A DNA stretch of 64,000 bases from Pseudomonadaceae bacterium (GTDB lineage Bacteria; Pseudomonadota; Gammaproteobacteria; Pseudomonadales; Pseudomonadaceae): assembly GCA_019747075.1 (NCBI GenBank), contig JAIERF010000009.1, forward strand, positions 22,624 to 86,623, read 5' to 3'. The position numbers and the translations under genes were made by a program. The notes below the pieces were generated by a model, which saw only the letters and a list, made by a program, of their open reading frames with translations, was not told the origin of the DNA and ran no database searches. This document shows, one piece after another, positions 37,901 to 47,069 of this stretch (its first letter is position 1; every line of letters starts with the position of its first letter).

Positions 37901-38689
37901 TCAGGCCGTGCCTAGCCACAGCCGGCCGCTGGCCACCAGCCGGGCATGCCCACCAATTTTCACCCGCTCGCCCTCCAGCCGGCAGTGCAGCTCGCCCCCG
38001 CGCCGGGAGCACTGGTAGGCGGACAGCATCGACTTGTTCAGGCGCTGCGCCCAATAAGGGATCAGGCTGCAATGGGCCGAACCGGTGACCGGGTCTTCGT
38101 TGATGCCGATGGCCGGGGCAAAAAAGCGCGAGACAAAATCATGGCTGTCACCGCGCGCGGTGATGATCACACCTTGCCAGGGCAAACGCGCCAGCGCGGC
38201 AAAGTCCGGACGGCAAGCGCGCACGCTGCGTTCGTTATCCAGCACCACCAGCAACTTGTCGGCCGCAAGGGCGGTAACCACACTTACGCCCAGGGCCTGC
38301 TCCAGCTCCAGGCTAACCGCCACCGCTTGCGGCATCAGCGCCGGGAAATCCAACACCAACAGCCCCTCTTCACGGCTGACACTCAGGGCTCCGGACTTGC
38401 AGCTAAAAGCGATCCCCTCACCCGGCTCGCCGTACACCTCGAATAACACCTGGGCCGCCGCCAGCGTGGCATGACCACACAAGGGCACCTCGGCCGCCGG
38501 CGTGAACCAGCGGATATGCCAGTGGCTGCCCTCTTTGACCATAAAAGCCGTCTCGGCCAGGTTGTGTTCCGCGGCGATCTGCTGCATCAGCTCATCGCCC
38601 AGCCAAGTGTCCAGGCGATAGACCATCGCCGGATTACCGCGAAACGCGTGTTTGCTAAACGCATCGACCTGATGAAAATCCAGTTGCAT
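37901..38689 (-). CDS. PhzF family protein
   Basis: MQLDFHQVDAFSKHAFRGNPAMVYRLDTWLGDELMQQIAAEHNLAETAF; EDPVTGSAHCSLIPYW. Confidence 0.93.
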   Translation of the reverse strand: MQLDFHQVDAFSKHAFRGNPAMVYRLDTWLGDELMQQIAAEHNLAETAFMVKEGSHWHIRWFTPAAEVPLCGHATLAAAQVLFEVYGEPGEGIAFSCKSGALSVSREEGLLVLDFPALMPQAVAVSLELEQALGVSVVTALAADKLLVVLDNERSVRACRPDFAALARLPWQGVIITARGDSHDFVSRFFAPAIGINEDPVTGSAHCSLIPYWAQRLNKSMLSAYQCSRRGGELHCRLEGERVKIGGHARLVASGRLWLGTA

Positions 38690-38900
38690 GAGCCTGCCTC
38701 CTCGCCATTGATGCCTGCAGTGTGGCCGCAGCGGTGCACGGCCGCCCGTTACAGCGGAAGCTTTTTCCACAATCACAGTTCGTCAACTGCACTGCCCTGG
38801 GTCCACCCTGCACACACGGGCGCCACGGCAGTGCAGCCCGCGTCATAAAAACCACGCAAAACTGTAACAATTTCATTGAAAATCAACACACTAGGAAAAA

Positions 38901-38916
38901 TGGCACGCTCCCTGCT
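38901..38916 (+). promoter_or_regulatory. Candidate sigma54 (RpoN) -24/-12 promoter
   Basis: TGGCACGCTCCCTGCT; GG-N10-GC spacing, one mismatch to TGGCACG-N4-TTGCW. Confidence 0.7.
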
Positions 38917-38926
38917 AAGACCCATC

Positions 38927-39017
38927 CCGGTCAGCACAAAGGCGTGTCTGCCAACCCGACAACGACGTCACGAAGCCTCGCATCTAACGGATGCAGCGGC
39001 TCGTGACGTTTTTTTTT
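38927..39017 (+). ncRNA. Candidate ~90 nt sigma54-dependent sRNA or attenuated porin leader
   Basis: Expected sigma54 start about 12 nt after the GC; ends in an intrinsic terminator. Confidence 0.45.
38965..39017 (+). terminator. Strong intrinsic terminator hairpin just upstream of porin start codon
   Basis: ACGTCACGAaGCC-TC-GCATC-TAACG-GATGC-AGC-GGCTCGTGACGT followed by a T-run. Confidence 0.85.
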
Positions 39018-39042
39018 GCGTTTTGGCACAAGGAATACCGAC

Positions 39043-40326
39043 ATGCGTATCCACACTCTTTCTGTTCTTTCTCTGGCCGTTTGCGGCGCCTTTAGCAGCA
39101 TTACCATGGCCGCCGAGGACCTCGCCAACCTGGTCGACTACGGCAAGGTCAGCGTCGATGCCCGCTACCGCTACGAGAACGTCGACCAAGACAACACCCT
39201 CAACAATGCCAACGCCCAGACCCTGCGCACCCGTATCGGCGTGCAGAGCGGCAAGTGGTATGGCCTTTCCGGCCTGGTTGAGGTCGACAATGTCAGTCGT
39301 ATCGGTGATGCCTCTTACAACAACACCCGCGACGGTCAGAAGGACTTCTCCGTGGTCGCCGACCCGGATGGCACCGAGTTCAACCAGGCCCTGCTGCGCT
39401 ATGACTACAAATACGGCAACGCCGTGGCCGGCCGTCAGCGCATCAACCTCGACAACCAGCGCTTCGTCGGTGGCGTGGCCTGGCGCCAAAATGAACAGAC
39501 CTATGACGGTGTACTCGGCCAGATCAAGCCGATCACCGGCATGACCCTGACCTACAGCTACCTCGACAACATCAACACCATCTTCGGTCCAGACAACGGC
39601 CGCTACGACAATAAGACCAACCCGGCCAACATCGAAGGCCACAGCCACCTGTTCAATGCCCAGTACATTCTCCTGCGTGATCGCCGTGGCGCACCGCAAC
39701 TGACCCTGACCGGCTACAGCTACCAACTCGGCCTGGACAACATCGCAGTAACCGCTGCCGCCCCGGTGGGCAGCCTTTCCAGCCGCACCAACGGCGTACG
39801 TGCCACTGGCGCCATCGGCGCCTTGAGCATCGTCGGTGAATACGCGCAACAGGAAGACTACGCCGATAACCCGCAGGAACTGGACAGCGACTACTACCTG
39901 GCCGAACTGGGCTACACCTGGCAGGGCATCGTGTTCAAGGGCGGCTACGAGGTACTCGGCGGTGACGACGGCGTCGGCAACCGCGCCTTCCAGACCCCGC
40001 TGGCGACCAAGCATGCTTTCCAGGGCTGGGCCGACGTGTTCCTTACCACCCCGGCCGATGGTATCGAGGATACCTACGTCGGTGTCACCGCACCGCTATG
40101 GGGTGGCCAGTTGCAGGCCTGGTACCACGACTTCGACGCCGAGCAGAACAGCACCCGCTACGGCGACGAGATCGACCTTTCCTACGGCCACCCCATTCCA
40201 GCCGTTCCGGGCCTGACCGCGCTGGTGAAATACGCCAGCTACGATGCCGACACCGCAGTGCTGCGCGGCAACGTGGCCAACGTCGACACCGACAAGCTCT
40301 GGCTACAACTGCAGTACGTCTACTGA
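39043..40326 (+). CDS. Outer-membrane beta-barrel porin-like protein (alginate-export-like family)
   Basis: Signal peptide MRIHTLSVLSLAVCGAFSSITMAAED; alternating beta-strands; terminal aromatic LQLQYVY. Confidence 0.75.
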   Translation: MRIHTLSVLSLAVCGAFSSITMAAEDLANLVDYGKVSVDARYRYENVDQDNTLNNANAQTLRTRIGVQSGKWYGLSGLVEVDNVSRIGDASYNNTRDGQKDFSVVADPDGTEFNQALLRYDYKYGNAVAGRQRINLDNQRFVGGVAWRQNEQTYDGVLGQIKPITGMTLTYSYLDNINTIFGPDNGRYDNKTNPANIEGHSHLFNAQYILLRDRRGAPQLTLTGYSYQLGLDNIAVTAAAPVGSLSSRTNGVRATGAIGALSIVGEYAQQEDYADNPQELDSDYYLAELGYTWQGIVFKGGYEVLGGDDGVGNRAFQTPLATKHAFQGWADVFLTTPADGIEDTYVGVTAPLWGGQLQAWYHDFDAEQNSTRYGDEIDLSYGHPIPAVPGLTALVKYASYDADTAVLRGNVANVDTDKLWLQLQYVY

Positions 40327-40449
40327 CCAAGCGTGCCCCGGCGCGCCCGCGCCCAGGGGCACCACATCCGCGCCGCCGGTAGCCCTGCCGGCGGCGCGCA
40401 CTCAGCCGGGATGCCTAACCGTCCCGCCGCTTGCCCAAGGAGATGCCCC

Positions 40450-41235
40450 ATGCGTCTATCCCTGCGCCACCTGTTTCTCACTACCCTGCTCAGCCTAACC
40501 AGTCAGCCCAGTTGGGCTGTCATCAGTGATGCCGAAGCGATGAACCTGTCCGGCATGCAACGCATGCTCAGCCAGCGCCTGGCCAAGACTTATCTGATGA
40601 TCGGCTCCGGCGTGCGCGCCGAGGTCGCCAATGAGCAATTCGATCAGAGCCTGGCCAAGTTCGAGAGCAACTACCAAGCCCTCAATGACTATGCCCCCAA
40701 CGATGCCATTCGCCAGGAACTGGCGCACGCCGGCGACCTCTGGCACACCTACCGGCAATTGCTGCTCACCAGCCCCAGCCGCCAAACTGCACCGCAGGTG
40801 CTGCTGGTCAGCGACCAGTTACTGGCGCCGTGCGAGAAAGTCGTGCAATTGATTCAACAACACACCGGCAGCACCTCAGCGCTGCTGGTCAATCGCAGCG
40901 GCCGCCAGCGCATGCTCAGCCAGCGGATTGCCAAGCTCTACCTGGCACAGAGCTGGCACCTACCGGTCGCGGGGCTGGACCAGCAGTTCCAGCAGGCCGT
41001 CGAGGAGTTCGACAAGGCCCTGGGCGAACTGCAAAACGCCGAGCAGAACACCCCGGCCATCAAGCAGGCACTGCAGAAAGCCGAAGCACAATGGAGTTTC
41101 TCCCGCGCGGGCTTTCGCCTGTCCGGCGACGCGCGTTATGTGCCGACCCTGATCACCACCACCACCGAAACCCTGCTGCGGCAAATGCAAGACCTCACCA
41201 GCGCCTATGAAGGGGTGATGCTGGCCGGCTCTTAA
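40450..41235 (+). CDS. Exported stand-alone protein with tandem PilJ/NarX-type sensor modules
   Basis: Signal peptide; two P-box-like motifs LSGMQRMLSQRLAKTYL and RSGRQRMLSQRIAKLYL; no HAMP or kinase domain. Confidence 0.82.
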   Translation: MRLSLRHLFLTTLLSLTSQPSWAVISDAEAMNLSGMQRMLSQRLAKTYLMIGSGVRAEVANEQFDQSLAKFESNYQALNDYAPNDAIRQELAHAGDLWHTYRQLLLTSPSRQTAPQVLLVSDQLLAPCEKVVQLIQQHTGSTSALLVNRSGRQRMLSQRIAKLYLAQSWHLPVAGLDQQFQQAVEEFDKALGELQNAEQNTPAIKQALQKAEAQWSFSRAGFRLSGDARYVPTLITTTTETLLRQMQDLTSAYEGVMLAGS

Positions 41236-41247
41236 GACCGGGCCACC

Positions 41248-42735
41248 TCAGCCTTCGCTGCGCACTCGTTTGACCGCATCCAGCCAGCCGGCATACAGCT
41301 TGCTGCGGTGCTCACCTGCCATGCGCGGGGTGAAGCGCCGCTGCAGGTGCCAGTGACTGGCCACCTCTTCCAGGCTGGCATACCAGCCAACCTGCAGGCC
41401 AGCCAGATAGGCGACGCCCAGGGCCGTGGTTTCAGTCACCTCGGGGCGCTCCACCGGCACGCCGAGGATGTCGGCGAGAAACTGCATGACCCAGTTGTTT
41501 TCCACCATGCCGCCGTCCACCCGCAAGGCGCTGGGCGCCGCGGCGCCGTCCTGGCGCATGGCTTCAAGCAGGTCGCAAGTCTGGTAACACACCGACTGCA
41601 GGCCGGCGGTGACGACTTCCTTGATCCCGGTATCACGGGTCAAACCGAAGATCGCCCCGCGCGCTTTCGGGTCCCAGTAGGGTGCGCCAAGGCCGGTAAA
41701 GGCCGGCACCAGGTACACGCCGCAGGCATCACCGGTTTGCTCGGCCATGGCCTCGCTGTCGCGGGCGTGGCTGATCAGTTTGATGCCGTCACGCAGCCAC
41801 TGCACGGCCGCGCCAGCAACGAAGATGCTGCCCTCCACCGCATAGCTGACCTCGCCCTTGAGCCGGTAGCCGACGGTAGTCAGCAAACGGTGCTGGGAGG
41901 TTACTGGCGTGGCGCCGGTGTTCTGAATCATGAAGCAGCCGGTGCCGTAGGTGCTCTTGACCATGCCAGGGCTAAAACAGGCCTGACCGATCAGCGCTGC
42001 CTGCTGATCGCCGGCCATGCCCAGCACCGGAATGCTGGCACCCAGCAACTCAGGCGTGGTGTGGCCAAAGTCGGCGGCGCAATCGAGCACCTCCGGCAGC
42101 AGGCTGCGAGGGATGTCGAACAATGCCAGCAACTCGTCATCCCACTGCTGGCTGTGGATATTAAACAGCAGGGTGCGCGAAGCGTTGGTGGCATCGGTCT
42201 TGTGCGACTGGCCACCCGTCAGGCGCCAGAGCAGGAAGCTGTCGACCGTGCCAAAGCGCAGCTCGCCGCGCTCGGCGCGTTCACGAGCGCCGGGCACCTG
42301 CTGGAGAATCCAGCGCAGTTTGGTGGCGGAAAAGTATGGATCAATCAGCAGCCCGGTCTTGGCGGCCACCGCAGCTTCATGGCCGGCGGCTTTTAGCTCG
42401 GCGCAATAGTCAGCGGTGCGCCGATCCTGCCAGACGATGGCCGGATGAATCGGCATGCCGCTTTGCGCATCCCACACCAGGGTCGTTTCGCGCTGATTGG
42501 TGATGCCGATGGCAGCAATGTCGCCGGCGCTTAGCCCACCGCTCTGCAGCGCCTCACGGCAGACCTTCAACGTGCTCAGCCACAGTTCTTCGCCATCATG
42601 CTCAACCCAACCATCCTGGGGAAAATACTGCTTGAACTCCTGCTGCGCGCTGGCCACCGGCAGGCCATGGGCGCTGAACACGATGGCACGGCTGCTGGTA
42701 GTGCCCTGGTCGATGGCAAGAAGGTAGTTAGGCAT
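41248..42735 (-). CDS. glpK: Glycerol kinase
   Basis: [55 protein letters not shown]. Confidence 0.97.
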   Translation of the reverse strand: MPNYLLAIDQGTTSSRAIVFSAHGLPVASAQQEFKQYFPQDGWVEHDGEELWLSTLKVCREALQSGGLSAGDIAAIGITNQRETTLVWDAQSGMPIHPAIVWQDRRTADYCAELKAAGHEAAVAAKTGLLIDPYFSATKLRWILQQVPGARERAERGELRFGTVDSFLLWRLTGGQSHKTDATNASRTLLFNIHSQQWDDELLALFDIPRSLLPEVLDCAADFGHTTPELLGASIPVLGMAGDQQAALIGQACFSPGMVKSTYGTGCFMIQNTGATPVTSQHRLLTTVGYRLKGEVSYAVEGSIFVAGAAVQWLRDGIKLISHARDSEAMAEQTGDACGVYLVPAFTGLGAPYWDPKARGAIFGLTRDTGIKEVVTAGLQSVCYQTCDLLEAMRQDGAAAPSALRVDGGMVENNWVMQFLADILGVPVERPEVTETTALGVAYLAGLQVGWYASLEEVASHWHLQRRFTPRMAGEHRSKLYAGWLDAVKRVRSEG

Positions 42736-42781
42736 AAAACATGTCCTTTATTGTTCTTCTAGATAACGGTAATCAACGGGC

Positions 42782-43252
42782 TTATTCGCGGCCAATCGCG
42801 GCGAACTGGGCCTGAGTGTGTTCGGCCAGGGTGGCGGAGCTCAGCTCCACTTCCAGACCACGACGGCCAGCACTGACAAAAATGCTCTCGTGCAACTGCG
42901 CCGAATTATCGATAAAGGTGCGCAGGCGCTTCTTCTGCCCCAAAGGACTGATTCCCCCGAGCAGATAACCGGTGCTGCGCTGCGCCGCCTGAGGGCCGGC
43001 CATCTCGGCCTTCTTAACCCCAGCTGCGTGGGCCAGGGCCTTGAGGTCGAGACTGCCGGCCACCGGCACCACCGCCACCAGTAACTCGCCCTTCTCGCTG
43101 GCGGCCAGCAGGGTCTTGAACACCCGCTCAGGCGGCAACTGCAGTTTTTCCGCCGCCTCCAGGCCATAGGACGCGGCCTTGGGGTCGTGCGTGTAGCTGT
43201 GCACCTGGTGCACCGCTCGGGCTTTTTTCAACAGATCGATGGCTGGTGTCAT
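42782..43252 (-). CDS. ybaK: YbaK/EbsC family Cys-tRNA(Pro) deacylase
   Basis: MTPAIDLLKKARAVHQVHSYTHDPKAASYGLEAAEKLQLPPERVFKTLLA; GGISPLGQKKRL. Confidence 0.92.
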   Translation of the reverse strand: MTPAIDLLKKARAVHQVHSYTHDPKAASYGLEAAEKLQLPPERVFKTLLAASEKGELLVAVVPVAGSLDLKALAHAAGVKKAEMAGPQAAQRSTGYLLGGISPLGQKKRLRTFIDNSAQLHESIFVSAGRRGLEVELSSATLAEHTQAQFAAIGRE

Positions 43253-43465
43253 GTTCGATAACGAAAATAGAGAAAAAGTGCGCGTACATTAACGGAAAAA
43301 ACTGCCGGGAGCAGTTTTTAACGTCCCGCAACGACGGCCCGCAGGGTGGCCGCCATGGATGGCAGGCCATAAAATTCGGCCGCCGGCCCAGCATAAGCCT
43401 TACCGCGACGCTGCTCCACACGGCCCGTTGGCCGTTATACTGCCGCCCATTCCCAGGGAGATCCC

Positions 43466-44224
43466 ATGAGCCTAGCCCCGCGCCAACAAAGCATTCTCGA
43501 ACGTGCCCGCGAACAAGGTTATGTGAGCATCGACGAGCTGGCCCAGGCCTTTGCCGTGACCCCGCAGACCATCCGCCGCGACATCAACCAGCTGGCCGAC
43601 CAGGGTTTGCTGCGGCGCACCCACGGCGGCGCGGCCAGCGTTGGCTCAAGCATCCAGAACACCGCCTACGCCATGCGCGCCGGGCTGATGCGCGACGAGA
43701 AGCAACGCATCGCCGAGGCCATCGCCGCGCAGATCCCCGACCACGCCTCGCTGTTCATCAACATCGGCACCACCACCGAAGCCATTGCCCGCGCCCTGCT
43801 CAACCACAGCGGCCTGAAGGTCATCACCAACAACCTGCACGTGGCCGCCCTGCTTAGCGCCAAGGCCGATTTCGAAGTGCTACTGGCCGGCGGTACGGTG
43901 CGCAGCGACGGCGGTGTGGTCGGTCAGGCGGCGGTGGATTTCATCCGCCAGTTCAAGGTCGACTTCGCCCTGGTGGGCATCAGTGGCATCGACGAAGACG
44001 GCAGCCTGCTCGACTTCGACTACCAGGAAGTGCGCGTCTCCCAGGCCATCATCGACAACGCCCGCCAGGTGTTCCTGGCCGCCGATTCGAGCAAGTTCGG
44101 CCGCAACGCCGTGGTACGCCTGGGCCCCATCAGCCTGGTCGACAAGGTGTTCACCGACCACGCCCCCAGTGCCGCCATCAGCCGCCTGCTGCACGAGCAG
44201 AAGATCCAGCTCGAACTGCACTGA
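43466..44224 (+). CDS. glpR: DeoR-family glycerol-3-phosphate regulon repressor
   Basis: [51 protein letters not shown]; adjacent to glpD. Confidence 0.93.
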   Translation: MSLAPRQQSILERAREQGYVSIDELAQAFAVTPQTIRRDINQLADQGLLRRTHGGAASVGSSIQNTAYAMRAGLMRDEKQRIAEAIAAQIPDHASLFINIGTTTEAIARALLNHSGLKVITNNLHVAALLSAKADFEVLLAGGTVRSDGGVVGQAAVDFIRQFKVDFALVGISGIDEDGSLLDFDYQEVRVSQAIIDNARQVFLAADSSKFGRNAVVRLGPISLVDKVFTDHAPSAAISRLLHEQKIQLELH

Positions 44225-44313
44225 GCCAACACCCGCCTTCTAAACTGAACTGACCACCCGGCGCGCCAACGCAGATCGGGGTGGTCAGACTGCACGCTTT
44301 CGTCTAGCATATT

Positions 44314-44340
44314 TTCGAAATTGAACATTCAGCGTTCGAA
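44314..44340. promoter_or_regulatory. Candidate GlpR operator upstream of glpD
   Basis: TTCGAAATTGAACATTCAGCGTTCGAA: two TTCGAA palindromes with starts 21 bp apart, within 50 nt of the glpD start. Confidence 0.4.
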
Positions 44341-44359
44341 TCTGATTAGCGGTGCCGCC

Positions 44360-45892
44360 ATGACCACACCCCCAGCAAGCTCCGACCCTCTCGCCGAAGT
44401 CTATGACCTGGCTGTCATCGGCGGCGGCATCAATGGCGCGGGGATCGCCGCCGACGCCGCCGGCCGTGGCCTGTCGGTGTTCCTTTGTGAAAAGGACGAC
44501 CTGGCCCAGCACACCTCCTCGGCCAGCAGCAAACTGATCCACGGCGGCCTGCGCTACCTCGAACACTATGAATTCCGCCTGGTGCGCGAAGCCCTGGCCG
44601 AGCGCGAAGTGCTGCTGGCCAAGGCACCGCATATCGTCAAGCCGCTGCGCTTTGTCCTGCCGCACCGTCCGCACCTGCGCCCGGCGTGGATGATTCGCGC
44701 CGGGCTGTTCCTCTACGACCACCTCGGCAAGCGGGAAAAACTGCCCGGCTCGCGCAGCCTGCGCTTCGGTGCCGGCAGCCCGCTGAAGGCCGAGATCAGC
44801 CACGGTTTTGAATACTCCGACTGCTGGGTCGATGACGCCCGCCTGGTGGTGCTCAACGCCATGAGCGTGCGCGAGCACGGCGGCCATGTGCACACCCGCA
44901 CCCGCTGTGTCAGCGCGCGGCGCAGTAAAGGATTGTGGCACCTGCATCTGGAGCGCAACGACGGCAGCCGCTACTCGATCCGCGCCCGCGCCCTGGTGAA
45001 TGCCGCCGGCCCCTGGGTGGCACGCTTTATCCAGGACGACCTCAAGCAGAAGTCGCCCTACGGCATCCGCCTGATCCAGGGCAGTCATCTGGTCGTGCCG
45101 CGCCTGTTCGACGGTGAGCAGGCGTACATCCTGCAGAACGAGGATGGCCGCATCGTCTTCGCCATTCCTTACCTGGAACGCTTCACCCTGATCGGCACCA
45201 CCGACCGTGAATACCAGGGCGACCCGGCCCAGGTGAAAATCACCGACCCGGAAATCGACTACCTGCTGGCCGTGGTCAACAGCCACTTCAAGCAGCAGAT
45301 CGCCCGCGGCGACATCCTGCACACCTACGCCGGCGTGCGCCCGCTGTGCGATGACGAGTCGGACCAGCCGTCGGCCATCACCCGCGACTACACCCTGGCA
45401 CTGTCCGGCCACCCTGGCGAAGCGCCGCTGCTGTCGGTGTTCGGCGGCAAACTGACCACCTACCGCAAGCTGGCCGAATCGGCGCTCAGCCAGTTGGCGC
45501 CGTACTTCAGCCACCTGCAAGCCAGCTGGACCGCCAGCGCGCCACTGCCCGGTGGCGAGCAGATGAGCAGCGTCGCTGAACTCAGCGAGCGTCTCTGTCA
45601 GCAGTTTGGTTGGCTGCCCCTGAGCCTGGCCAAGCGCTGGGCCAGCAGCTATGGCAGCCGCACGTGGCGACTACTGGAGGGCGTGAACACCCTCAGCGAC
45701 CTGGGCGAACACCTGGGCGCCGGCCTCTACAGCCGCGAAGTGGATTACCTGTGCCGCGAAGAGTGGGCGCAGAGCAGCGCCGACATCCTCTGGCGGCGCA
45801 GCAAGCTCGGCCTGTTTATGACCCCAGGCCAGCAAACCAAGCTTGAGCACTACCTGCACACCCGCAACACCGCAGGCGCCGACGCCGCCTGA
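44360..45892 (+). CDS. glpD: Aerobic glycerol-3-phosphate dehydrogenase
   Basis: VYDLAVIGGGINGAGIAADAAGRGLSVFLCEKDDLAQHTSSASSKLIHGGLRYLEHYEFRLVREAL. Confidence 0.97.
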   Translation: MTTPPASSDPLAEVYDLAVIGGGINGAGIAADAAGRGLSVFLCEKDDLAQHTSSASSKLIHGGLRYLEHYEFRLVREALAEREVLLAKAPHIVKPLRFVLPHRPHLRPAWMIRAGLFLYDHLGKREKLPGSRSLRFGAGSPLKAEISHGFEYSDCWVDDARLVVLNAMSVREHGGHVHTRTRCVSARRSKGLWHLHLERNDGSRYSIRARALVNAAGPWVARFIQDDLKQKSPYGIRLIQGSHLVVPRLFDGEQAYILQNEDGRIVFAIPYLERFTLIGTTDREYQGDPAQVKITDPEIDYLLAVVNSHFKQQIARGDILHTYAGVRPLCDDESDQPSAITRDYTLALSGHPGEAPLLSVFGGKLTTYRKLAESALSQLAPYFSHLQASWTASAPLPGGEQMSSVAELSERLCQQFGWLPLSLAKRWASSYGSRTWRLLEGVNTLSDLGEHLGAGLYSREVDYLCREEWAQSSADILWRRSKLGLFMTPGQQTKLEHYLHTRNTAGADAA

Positions 45893-45914
45893 CCAACCGA
45901 GCAAGTCCCCTTTG

Positions 45915-45939
45915 GCCCCGCAATTGCGGGGCTTTTTTT
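45915..45939 (+). terminator. Terminator after glpD
   Basis: GCCCCGCAATTGCGGGGCTTTTTTT. Confidence 0.9.
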
Positions 45940-45977
45940 GAACGCCATAACGAAACAGTAGGTTTAGGCGCTGAAGC

Positions 45978-47069
45978 TCAGAGCAGATGCCGCTGGGCGT
46001 ACACCTGCTGCCACTTGGCGTCCTGGCGCTGGCTGATCTCGCTGTCGAAGTAGTACTTCAGGCGGCGGCGGTCCTCGGGTTTGTCCTTCAGCGCGGTGCC
46101 GATGATGAAGTGCACCAGGTCCTCGGCGCGCATCTGGTCGTTGCTGTAGTAGTGCGCATGCACGCACATGGCGTGTGCCACATGGATGGCCTCGGCGGTG
46201 GACAGCGCCGCGCCGGCCATGCGGTGGGTACTGCGGCCGTCCAGGCTCTGACCGCTGCGCAGCTCGTGGAACAGGGTCACCAGCACCTCGATGATTTCAC
46301 CATCGGGCTCGATCTGCAGACCGAGATTGGCATTCAGTTGGCGCAGTTCGGCCTGCACCACACCGATTTCATCCTCGATGCGCGGAATCGGGCGGATGGT
46401 CTCGAAGCTCAACCGGCGCTTGAGCGCCGCACTCATGCTGTGGATGCCCTCGTCGACGTTGTTGCTGGTGGCGATCAGGTTGAAGCCCTGGCGGGCATAG
46501 AGAATGCCGTGCTCACCAGCCAGTTCGGGAATCAGGATGATCCGTTCGGAGAGCACCGCCAGCAGCGAATCCTGCAGCGCCAGCGGGCAGCGCGTCAGCT
46601 CCTCGAAGCGCAGCAGCTGGCCGGCCTGCATGGCCCGGTACAAGGGCCCCGGCACCAGCGCCTCGGGACAGGGACCATGCTGTGCCAGCACACCGGGATT
46701 CCAGCTGTAGAGCATCTGCTGCAGGCTGGAAATGGCGTTGCCCTGAATGGTCAGGGTCGAGTTGCCGCAGATGGCCGCGGCCAGCAGCTCCGACAGCCAG
46801 GACTTGGCCGTGCCCGGCTCACCGGTGAGCAGACAGCTGCGGTTGGCGCACAGGGAAATAATGGTACGCCGCAGCTGGCCGCTTTCGCCGACGAACTTGC
46901 GCGCGATGCCCAGCGCCGGGTCGCCATCGATAAAGCGCTCCACCGCAATCGGCGACAGGCGCCAGCCCGGTGGCACCTCGTGGCTGTCGGTTGCGGCCAG
47001 GCGCCGCAGCTCCTCGGCAAAGCGCACCTCGGCCGGAACCCGCTGAACCTTCTGCCCTGGCGTGCTCAT
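45978..47069 (-). CDS. MoxR-like AAA+ ATPase
   Basis: LLTGEPGTAKSWLSELLAAAICGNSTLTIQGNA; LRFEELTRCPLALQDSLLAVLSERIILIPEL; NLIATSNNVDEGIHSMSAALKRRLSFE. Confidence 0.88.
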   Translation of the reverse strand: MSTPGQKVQRVPAEVRFAEELRRLAATDSHEVPPGWRLSPIAVERFIDGDPALGIARKFVGESGQLRRTIISLCANRSCLLTGEPGTAKSWLSELLAAAICGNSTLTIQGNAISSLQQMLYSWNPGVLAQHGPCPEALVPGPLYRAMQAGQLLRFEELTRCPLALQDSLLAVLSERIILIPELAGEHGILYARQGFNLIATSNNVDEGIHSMSAALKRRLSFETIRPIPRIEDEIGVVQAELRQLNANLGLQIEPDGEIIEVLVTLFHELRSGQSLDGRSTHRMAGAALSTAEAIHVAHAMCVHAHYYSNDQMRAEDLVHFIIGTALKDKPEDRRRLKYYFDSEISQRQDAKWQQVYAQRHLL

